Positions 1 to 5,007 of a stretch of DNA of 6,294 bases are shown here, piece by piece. This stretch comes from Pseudomonadota bacterium (GTDB lineage: Bacteria; Pseudomonadota; Gammaproteobacteria; Acidiferrobacterales; Sulfurifustaceae). Location: NCBI GenBank assembly GCA_020354085.1, contig CP070641.1, forward strand, positions 527,152 through 533,445, read 5' to 3'. Positions within the stretch are counted from its first letter, which is position 1. Each line of letters begins with the position of its first letter. Made by a program: the position numbers and the translations under genes. Under the pieces are notes generated by a model. That model did no database searches, had not been told where the DNA came from, and was given only the letters and a program-made list of their open reading frames with translations.

Positions 1-935
1 CCTTGGATCTGAAAGGACCCGTTGGTGGCCACCGGCCGGCCGCCCTCCCATTCACTCCATACCTCGGTTGTCACGCGCCCACGCAAAGCGGCGGGAAGTT
101 TCTCGCGCAGGACGCGTGGCAGCGTCTGCGTGTCGACCCCGGCAAGCTTGAGGTAGATCTTTCCCGACCAATCGGCGTCAACAAGCGGATTGCCCACGAC
201 GTCGAATGCCGCCGCACAGCGCGTGCAGATGTCCGGCGGAAATTCGGCATCGACACGCAGACGATGAAGATTGCCATCATTGCGCAGACTGGCATTGACA
301 TGCTTGAGGACCAGCGGGTGTTCGGGATCAAGCTGATCGAACCAGCGCAACTCGCCATCCTCGATCACCACGTGGTGTTGGCGAAACAACCAGGCGAGAA
401 ATACTTCGCCACCGCCGCCCTCCGTCCCCGGTGTCACGGGATCCATGCCGGTGACGCGGTAGCGCTGATCTTTCAGGCGCTCGAAGGCGAGCCGTGGGGC
501 CGTGAGCCGTAGCGTCTTGATTCGCACTTCTCCCCAAAGCAACGGCACAATGGCGAGGCTTACATGCACAGCGTCGAGGCGCACCACTGGCTGCTCGCGA
601 CCCGGCACGAGTACGGCGACATCGCCTAACGCGAGGCCAGGCGACAGTCCATCCCAATAGGTACCAAGCGTGGCGATGCGTACCGCACGACCGGAGACCT
701 CGGTCAAGCGCTGTTCAAACTCCCCCTTGCGCTCGGCCAAGTCGGGAAGGAGCACACGCGCGACGGTAAACAGCACCGCCAGCGCCACCACCAGCACGGC
801 GCCTCCGTACCAAAAAATGCGTACGCCCTGGTGCAATACGCGCCGCACGATCCGTCGCCAGCGCCGGATCACCTCCGTTTCCCAGGCAACACGTGCCCGC
901 CGCCATCCTTGTTGCAGTGACTGCTTAACGCTCAT
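1..935 (-). CDS. yhdP: YhdP family AsmA-like transporter/assembly protein, N-terminal part
   Basis: This is the first 311 codons of a long open frame that leaves the window at its low-coordinate edge, so the C-terminal part is not visible. The protein starts MSVKQSLQQGWRRAR, a very basic cytoplasmic stretch rich in Arg. One hydrophobic membrane segment follows at about residues 38-63, then a periplasmic region with the AsmA-like pattern (FEQRLTEVSGRAVRI near 73-87, YWDGLSPGLALGDV near 93-106, then LRLTAPRLAFER). In E. coli, YhdP is an inner-membrane-anchored bridge protein implicated in phospholipid transport to the outer membrane, and family members usually exceed 1,200 residues. The ATG at 935 is the first start after an in-frame TAA 17 codons upstream. 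The base run before it is CCTCCA, with only a weak GAG. It lies 89 bases after rng, which matches the widespread rng-yhdP gene order. The family call is strong; the substrate is inferred from E. coli. Confidence 0.88.
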   Translation of the reverse strand, partial: MSVKQSLQQGWRRARVAWETEVIRRWRRIVRRVLHQGVRIFWYGGAVLVVALAVLFTVARVLLPDLAERKGEFEQRLTEVSGRAVRIATLGTYWDGLSPGLALGDVAVLVPGREQPVVRLDAVHVSLAIVPLLWGEVRIKTLRLTAPRLAFERLKDQRYRVTGMDPVTPGTEGGGGEVFLAWLFRQHHVVIEDGELRWFDQLDPEHPLVLKHVNASLRNDGNLHRLRVDAEFPPDICTRCAAAFDVVGNPLVDADWSGKIYLKLAGVDTQTLPRVLREKLPAALRGRVTTEVWSEWEGGRPVATNGSFQIQ

Positions 936-1024
936 TGGAGGCTCGTTTGCTCTGGCGCCGTGGTGGAGTGCTGGTGCATCCCGTTAGTCCATTGGACGCC
1001 GGTACGGCGACGGAGTTTCCCCGC

Positions 1025-2545
1025 TCACATTAGCACGACGTCGTACTGCTCCTGGTGATACTGGGGATCGACCTTGAGTTGGATCGGCTTGCCGATGAAT
1101 TCCTGCAGCGCCAACAGGCTCGGCGCTTCCTCATCGAGTAGCAGATCGACCACCAGTTGCGAGGCCAGCACCAGGTACTGGGCAGCACCGTAGGCGCGCG
1201 CCTCACGCAGGATCTCGCGGAAGATTTCATAGCAAATGGTCTGCGGGCTCTTGAGCATGCCGCGCCCGCTGCACACCGGGCACGGCTGGCACAGGACATT
1301 GGCCAAGCTCTCGCGCGTGCGCTTGCGCGTGAGTTCCACCAGGCCGAGCGTCGACATCTCGGTCATGTACACCTTGGTGCGATCGCGCGCCAAGGCGCGC
1401 TCGAGCGCGCGCAACACTTGGCGGCGATGCTCGGCGTCGGCCATGTCGATGAAATCGATGATAATCATGCCACCGAGGTTGCGCAGTCGCAGTTGCCGCG
1501 CGATCGACTGCGCGGCCTCAAGGTTGGTCTTAAATAGCGTCTCTTCCAGGTTCTTGCGCCCGACATAGGCACCGGTGTTGACGTCGATGGTGGTCATGGC
1601 CTCGGTCTGATCGATGACCAGGTAACCACCGCTCTTTAGCAGGACCTTCGGGTCGAGCGCCTTCTCGATTTCGTCTTCCACCGAGTACAGATCGAAGATC
1701 GGCCGCTCGCCGGGATAGTACTCGACGCGTTCGGCGATCTCGGGAATAAAATTGATGGCGAAGTCGCGCGCCTTCACGAACGTCTCGCGCGAATCGATGC
1801 GCAGCTTCTCCACATTGGCCCGAACCAAATCACGCATCGCGCGCAGTGCGAGCGGCAGGTCCTCGTGAATCAACGTGCCGGCGCGGGCGTCGCGGATCTC
1901 CGCCTGACAGGCCTGCCACACGCGACGCAAGTAGCGAATGTCGGTCTCGATCTCGTCCTCGGTCGCGCCTTCGGCCAGGGTGCGCAATATGTAGCCACCG
2001 ACATCATCGGCGCCGAGCGTATCGCGCACCATGGCGCGCAAGCGCTCGCGGGTGGCGTCGTCACCGATCTTCTGCGAGATCCCGATGTGCGAACTGAACG
2101 GAAGGTAAACCAGATAACGCGCTGGCAAGGTGATCTCGGTGGTAAGCCGCGCACCCTTGGTACCGAGCGGATCTTTGATTACCTGCACGACGACTTCCTG
2201 TCCCTCATGCAAGAGCGAGTGAATTTCAGCGCCATTGGCGCCACCATTCCCGTTGCCATTGCCGTTACTCCCCGCGCCCGCTTCAACCAGCATGTTCGTG
2301 CGGCGGGTTACGTTTTGGCGCTCGTGAATATCGGAAGCGTGTAAAAAAGCGGCCCGTTCCAGCCCGATGTCGACGAAGGCAGCCTGCATGCCCGGCAGGA
2401 TACGCACGACCCTACCCTTGTAGATATTGCCGACGATTCCGCGGTTGCGCGTGCGCTCGATGTGGACTTCTTGCAGAACACCATTCTCGATGATGGCGAC
2501 CCGGGTCTCCTGCGGGGTAACGTTAATAAGTATTTCTTCGCTCAT
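1025..2545 (-). CDS. rng: Ribonuclease G
   Basis: This is a single-strand endoribonuclease of the RNase E/G family, which matures the 5' end of 16S rRNA and takes part in mRNA decay in the cytoplasm. The 506-residue product aligns along its whole length with E. coli RNase G (489 residues). It has an S1 RNA-binding domain (about 35-125, with GIVGNIYKGRV and MQAAFVDIG), the 5'-sensor/RNase H-like region (DPLGTKGARLT near 125-135), and the catalytic DNase I-like fold with D321, N323 and D364 (in DFIDM), equivalents of RNase E D303, N305 and D346. A CPxC zinc-link pair (C422, C425) follows. RNase G-type ending: no long disordered tail after the catalytic half. ATG 2545 is chosen because MSEEILINVT matches the family start; the frame stays open up to an ATG at 2599. 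Odd points are a Gly/Asn-rich insert at about residues 89-106 in the S1 domain, and a second copy of the first 12 codons upstream at 2686-2721. Confidence 0.96.
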   Translation of the reverse strand: MSEEILINVTPQETRVAIIENGVLQEVHIERTRNRGIVGNIYKGRVVRILPGMQAAFVDIGLERAAFLHASDIHERQNVTRRTNMLVEAGAGSNGNGNGNGGANGAEIHSLLHEGQEVVVQVIKDPLGTKGARLTTEITLPARYLVYLPFSSHIGISQKIGDDATRERLRAMVRDTLGADDVGGYILRTLAEGATEDEIETDIRYLRRVWQACQAEIRDARAGTLIHEDLPLALRAMRDLVRANVEKLRIDSRETFVKARDFAINFIPEIAERVEYYPGERPIFDLYSVEDEIEKALDPKVLLKSGGYLVIDQTEAMTTIDVNTGAYVGRKNLEETLFKTNLEAAQSIARQLRLRNLGGMIIIDFIDMADAEHRRQVLRALERALARDRTKVYMTEMSTLGLVELTRKRTRESLANVLCQPCPVCSGRGMLKSPQTICYEIFREILREARAYGAAQYLVLASQLVVDLLLDEEAPSLLALQEFIGKPIQLKVDPQYHQEQYDVVLM

Positions 2546-2721
2546 ATGTGAGCAAACCTTGAGGTTCTGCTCGCCGTCCATGGCGCAACATCTGAGCATG
2601 TCGCGCCCCCGGCCCGACCATCCATGGCCGGGCGCTCACCGGCGCGAATGCATGTTAGATGCATTCGCGAAGTCCCCGGTTCGCCCTGAGGCGTTACATT
2701 CATGAGTATCTCTTCGCTCAT
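2542..2721 (-). CDS. Possible 59-residue coupled ORF with a duplicated RNase G N-terminus
   Basis: The frame begins at an ATG that overlaps the maf stop as ATGA (2718-2721) and stays open for 59 codons. Its TGA overlaps the rng start as a second ATGA (2542-2545). The first 12 residues, MSEEILMNVTPQ, match the RNase G start except for Met instead of Ile at position 7. After that the product is Gly/Ser/Arg/Ala-rich, with no domain I recognise, and it runs through four DNA hairpins, so this part is probably not a selected protein. No clear Shine-Dalgarno sequence precedes the ATG, so translation would depend on ribosomes finishing maf. The simplest reading is that this was the ancestral maf-rng junction, now interrupted. 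The frame may still matter by carrying ribosomes from maf to rng. It could also be an untranslated relic. Confidence 0.4.
   Translation of the reverse strand: MSEEILMNVTPQGEPGTSRMHLTCIRAGERPAMDGRAGGATCSDVAPWTASRTSRFAHI
2550..2572 (-). promoter_or_regulatory. Hairpin enclosing the weak ribosome-binding site of rng
   Basis: In the transcript, GAGCAGAACC pairs with GGTTTGCTC around the loop TCAA, giving nine pairs with one bulged G. The stem ends four bases before the rng ATG. The only Shine-Dalgarno-like bases, AAGG at 2557-2560, sit in the loop and upper stem. The fold could limit fresh initiation on rng and make it depend on ribosomes arriving from the upstream frame. RNase E is known to feed back on its own leader; a similar loop for RNase G is only an inference here. 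Confidence 0.45.
2550..2684 (-). repeat. Structured element with four consecutive hairpins between maf and rng
   Basis: On the transcribed strand this stretch contains four inverted repeats in a row. H1 (2643-2669) has perfect 11-base arms, CGCGAATGCAT and its complement, around a 5-base loop. H2 (2612-2633) has 10-base arms starting GCCCGGCCAT with one G-U pair and almost no loop, so in RNA it would open to an 8-pair stem. H3 (2582-2607) has 10-base arms starting GGCGCGACAT with one G-U pair and a 6-base loop. H4 (2550-2572) is described separately. The density of hairpins and the absence of a recognisable protein suggest a small non-autonomous dispersed repeat (REP- or MITE-like) or a structured leader. 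I cannot tell which without seeing other genomic copies. Confidence 0.6.
2686..2721 (-). repeat. Second copy of the first 12 rng codons
   Basis: These 36 bases match the start of rng (2510-2545) at 29 positions. The seven differences fall in codons 4 and 6-11, always at the third base. Six are silent and one changes Ile to Met. Similarity is lost after codon 12. The pattern suggests that both copies descend from working coding sequences that diverged under protein constraint, for example a resident rng start left behind when a related rng moved in. A fresh target-site duplication would not show wobble-only differences. Confidence 0.8.
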
Positions 2722-3296
2722 GCGCGTCGATAGCCGATTTGCGTGAGGAGTTGCGTCAATTCGAACAACGGCAATCCAACGATACCCGAATAGCTGCCTT
2801 CGATACGTGCGACAAAGGCGGCGGCGCGACCCTGGATCGCATAAGCACCGGCCTTGTCACTCGGTTCGCCGCTGTCCCAGTACTTCGCGATATCCTCCTG
2901 CCCAATCGCCCCAAAAGTGACGGTCGAACGACTGAGAGCGGTAAGTTCTTGGGACTCGTGCACCAGCGCTACCGCACTCAAGACCTCGTGGGTGCGCCCG
3001 GCGAGACGTGCGAGCATGTCCTTGCCATGGTTGGCATCGCGCGGCTTGCCCAGCACCTCTTCATCCAGCACCACCTCGGTATCGGCGCCGAGAACGGGAT
3101 GCGTAGCCAATCCGCGTGCACGCAGCGTGCGCGCCACGGCACGCGCCTTGTCGAGCGCCACGCGCAGTACGTAGTCCTGCGGTCGCTCGTCTCGAGCGCG
3201 TGACTCTTCGACGTCGGAAGGCAGAGCCTCGAATGCGACACCGATCTGGCGCAGTAACTCCTGTCGGCGCGGCGAGGCGGAAGCTAAATAAAGCAC
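2718..3296 (-). CDS. maf: Maf/YhdE nucleoside triphosphate pyrophosphatase (dTTP/UTP type)
   Basis: This 192-residue cytoplasmic enzyme hydrolyses nucleoside triphosphates, releasing pyrophosphate. The E. coli orthologue YhdE prefers dTTP and UTP, and Maf proteins are linked to division arrest and nucleotide-pool cleaning. Visible family motifs are SASPRR (6-11), the ADTEVV motif (71-76), GKPRD (83-87), DKAGAYAIQG (147-156) and GSYSGIVGLP (167-176). The length matches the family. The start is GTG at 3296: an in-frame TAA lies seven codons upstream, no ATG is available, and LYLASASPRR is the expected N-terminus. No Shine-Dalgarno sequence precedes it; heptad repeats end just before it. The stop overlaps the next ATG by four bases. 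The substrate class rests on similarity to YhdE rather than YceF. Confidence 0.95.
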   Translation of the reverse strand: MLYLASASPRRQELLRQIGVAFEALPSDVEESRARDERPQDYVLRVALDKARAVARTLRARGLATHPVLGADTEVVLDEEVLGKPRDANHGKDMLARLAGRTHEVLSAVALVHESQELTALSRSTVTFGAIGQEDIAKYWDSGEPSDKAGAYAIQGRAAAFVARIEGSYSGIVGLPLFELTQLLTQIGYRRA

Positions 3297-3393
3297 GGTG
3301 TTGAGTGAAAAGTGTTAAGTGGTAAGTGTGTGGGATTGGGTCTGGTGCCCTGGATCGCCACTTAACACTGAACACTGAGCGCTGAACACTGAC
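3297..3393. repeat. Heptad repeats in inverted halves, rlmH-maf gap
   Basis: The whole 97-base gap is repeat-like. Read on the minus strand, the half next to rlmH has the 7-base unit CAGTGTT three times plus the variant CAGCGCT. The half next to maf has four units ending CACTT/CACTC-like (plus strand: 7-base units ending AGTG, 3301-3328). The halves share a perfect 12-base inverted repeat, AGTGTTAAGTGG (3311-3322) with its complement at 3358-3369, around a 35-base spacer. It may be a dispersed intergenic repeat or an mRNA structure before maf. The long spacer argues against a standard terminator. Confidence 0.7.
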
Positions 3394-3861
3394 TTACCGA
3401 TGATATGGCCGTTCATTAATAATACTCCACGCCCGGTAGAGCTGCTCGGCAAGCACCACGCGAACCACGGGATGGGCGAGGGTCAACGCGGACAAGGACC
3501 AAACCGCCTGCGCCCGCGATAGGGCCTCTGGGGCAAGACCCTCAGGGCCACCGACCAGCAGCGCCAGATCCTGGCCGTTTTGCATGTGATTGGCGAGCTC
3601 GGCGGCGACCCCGACCGTATCCATGGTGCGTCCGGCGCGTTCGAGCGCCACAATGCGCGCACCATTTGGCACGGCGGCGAGCAAACGCAAGCCCTCCTCC
3701 CGCGCTATCCGTGCCAAATTAGCGCCCTTCCCGCGCTTGATGGCCGGTACCTCGCGCAATACCAGCCGACAGCTGGCTGGTAGGCGTTTAGCGTACTCGT
3801 GAAAACCCGCGGCCACCCAGGCCGGCATGCGTGTTCCGACCGCAACCAGGTGAATCTGCAT
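3394..3861 (-). CDS. rlmH: 23S rRNA (pseudouridine-1915-N3)-methyltransferase RlmH
   Basis: RlmH is a SPOUT-class enzyme that uses S-adenosylmethionine to methylate pseudouridine 1915 in helix 69 of 23S rRNA, acting on assembled 70S ribosomes. The 155-residue length equals that of the E. coli protein. Family motifs are the N-terminal LVAVGTRMPAWV (5-16), the knot and cofactor loop LLVGGPEGL (101-109), WSLSALTLAHPVVRV (121-135), LYRAWSI (141-147) and the C-terminal YHR. The ATG at 3861 is chosen because MQIHLVAVGT matches the family. An upstream in-frame start at 3933 would add 24 Pro/Arg/Ala residues and overlap rsfS. The gene follows rsfS by 19 bases; the two are neighbours in a great many bacteria and both act on the large ribosomal subunit. 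No clear Shine-Dalgarno sequence is visible. Confidence 0.97.
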   Translation of the reverse strand: MQIHLVAVGTRMPAWVAAGFHEYAKRLPASCRLVLREVPAIKRGKGANLARIAREEGLRLLAAVPNGARIVALERAGRTMDTVGVAAELANHMQNGQDLALLVGGPEGLAPEALSRAQAVWSLSALTLAHPVVRVVLAEQLYRAWSIINERPYHR

Positions 3862-3880
3862 AGTCGAGGGTAACGACGCG

Positions 3881-4294
3881 CTAGGCGCCCTTGGTGCCTG
3901 CGGCGGTCTTGCGCGCCGCGACTCGGCTGGCACGCGGCTTGACCAATTTGCCCTCGCTCCAAAGTTTCTCGAGATTGTAGAAATCGCGGGTGGCTTGGCG
4001 CATGACGTGTACGACGATCTCGCCGAAATCGATCAGCACCCAGTCGCCCAGCGCTTCGCCCTCCACGCCGATCGGCTTGCGGCCGGCCGCGCGCAACTGA
4101 TCGATGAGCTTGTCGGCAACCGACTGCACGTGGCGGTTGGAGGTGCCGGTACAAACCACCATGTAGTCGGTGAAGTCGGCGACACCGCGCACGTCGAGCA
4201 TGACGACGTCGAGCGCCTTGGCGTCAGCGAGCGCTTCCTGCACGAGGTCGCGTAGTTTACGGGGTCCGGGGGTCTTGGCTTTCTTGCTAGGCAT
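3881..4294 (-). CDS. rsfS: Ribosomal silencing factor RsfS
   Basis: RsfS (Iojap/DUF143 family) binds ribosomal protein uL14 and blocks joining of the 30S and 50S subunits, slowing translation in starvation or stationary phase. Family signatures are DFTDYMVVCTGTSNRHVQS (40-58), GEALGDWVLIDFGEIVVHV (79-97) and FYNLEKLW (105-112). At 137 residues it is longer than E. coli RsfS (105). The extra length is a basic N-terminal lead of about a dozen residues (SKKAKTPGPRK) and a Lys/Arg/Ala tail after residue 119, both plausible RNA-contacting extensions. The ATG overlaps the nadD stop by one base (TGATG), so translation is probably coupled to nadD. Confidence 0.96.
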   Translation of the reverse strand: MPSKKAKTPGPRKLRDLVQEALADAKALDVVMLDVRGVADFTDYMVVCTGTSNRHVQSVADKLIDQLRAAGRKPIGVEGEALGDWVLIDFGEIVVHVMRQATRDFYNLEKLWSEGKLVKPRASRVAARKTAAGTKGA

Positions 4295-4956
4295 CAGTTC
4301 GAGACACGACGATAAAGTTGGTGAGATTGGATAAATTTCCAGACGGCCGACGGCAGAGCATTGCTGACGTCTTCGCCGGCGGCAATGGCAGCACGGATAC
4401 GCGTGGCAGAGATGTCCTGCGGCACGACGGCTTGAAACAGGATGCGCCCGGCCGGTGTTTGCGCAAGATCAGTTGGCACGCTTGTCACCCGCAACGTCGC
4501 CCAGGCCGGCGCGCGATCCGCGTCTGAGAACGGTGGTCGCGTCATGACCACCAAATGCGCGAGCTCCGGCAACTGCTGCCACTGGTGCCAAGTTTCAATT
4601 TCGTGAAACGCATCGACACCCATCAGCAGACACAGGGGCGTCGCACCCAACTCGGCACGCAGCGACTCCAGGGTGAGCACAGTGTACGACGGCCCCGCAC
4701 GATGAAACTCCCGATCATCGACACGGAAGCCCGGCCAATCCGCGACCGCCAACTCGACCATACGCAGCCGTTGCTCCGCGCTCGCCTGCGGTACGCCACG
4801 ATGCGGCGGCCTTGGCGCCGGTACAAGGCGAACCTCGCGCAGCCCGAGCGCCCGTCGCACCTCGTCGGTCGTACGCAGGTGGCCGTAGTGGATGGGGTCA
4901 AAAGTGCCGCCGAGGATACCGATTGGCTGCGCGTGCGTTTCAGGTTTCGGGTTCAA
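4294..4956 (-). CDS. nadD: Nicotinate-nucleotide adenylyltransferase NadD
   Basis: NadD transfers AMP from ATP to nicotinate mononucleotide, making deamido-NAD in the NAD pathway. The sequence has the nucleotidyltransferase signature GGTFDPIHYGH (16-26), PPH (50-52), SYT (90-92), MGVDAF (112-117) and ISATRIR (182-188), and a length of 220 residues against 213 in E. coli. The start is uncertain. TTG at 4956 is the only usual start codon between the proA stop and the GGTFDP motif, and it has no Shine-Dalgarno sequence. The first codons (NPKPETHAQ) come from the heptad repeat that fills the gap, so the N-terminus may have been rewritten by it. The frame is the same as that of proA, separated by the proA TGA and 17 sense codons. 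The stop overlaps the rsfS ATG. Confidence 0.95.
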   Translation of the reverse strand: MNPKPETHAQPIGILGGTFDPIHYGHLRTTDEVRRALGLREVRLVPAPRPPHRGVPQASAEQRLRMVELAVADWPGFRVDDREFHRAGPSYTVLTLESLRAELGATPLCLLMGVDAFHEIETWHQWQQLPELAHLVVMTRPPFSDADRAPAWATLRVTSVPTDLAQTPAGRILFQAVVPQDISATRIRAAIAAGEDVSNALPSAVWKFIQSHQLYRRVSN

Positions 4957-4997
4957 TGTATCAGGTTCAAAACCAGAAACTTGGAACCAGAAACCTG
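4936..4997. repeat. Heptad repeats in inverted halves, proA-nadD gap and nadD start
   Basis: On the minus strand, consecutive 7-base units run from 4997 downward. Four are of the CAGGTTT/CTGGTTC type (4970-4997); the following units are of the complementary type, such as TGAACCT and GAAACCT (4942-4969). The outer bases CAGGTTTC (4990-4997) and GAAACCTG (4941-4948) form an 8-base inverted repeat. The unit resembles CAGTGTT in the rlmH-maf gap and has the same two-halves layout. The repeat includes the TTG start of nadD and continues into its first codons. Confidence 0.65.
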
Positions 4998-5007
4998 CGA
5001 CCCGGGT

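Noticed and set aside
3..512. Long plus-strand open frame of 169 codons opposite yhdP
   Set aside because: It lies entirely antisense to a clear YhdP N-terminus and has no recognisable motifs; long antisense frames are expected in GC-rich genes.
997..1009. Small GC hairpin (CGCCG, 3-base loop) after rng as a terminator
   Set aside because: It has only five pairs and no T-run follows on the transcribed strand, so termination between rng and yhdP is not supported.
2546..2599. Upstream rng starts at 2599 and 2581
   Set aside because: They would add 12-18 residues (MLRCCAMDGEQNLKVCSH) absent from the family and encoded by the hairpin element; MSEEILINVT is the family start.
3311..3369. 12-base inverted repeat before maf as an intrinsic terminator
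   Set aside because: The arms are AT-rich with a 35-base spacer and only a short TTTT follows; a repeat-element explanation fits better.
3862..3933. Upstream rlmH start at 3933
   Set aside because: It would add 24 low-complexity residues and overlap rsfS by over 50 bases; the ATG at 3861 gives exactly the 155-residue family length.
4936..4997. Heptad tracts as a CRISPR-like array
   Set aside because: Units are 7 bases, contiguous and degenerate, with no spacers and no cas genes nearby.
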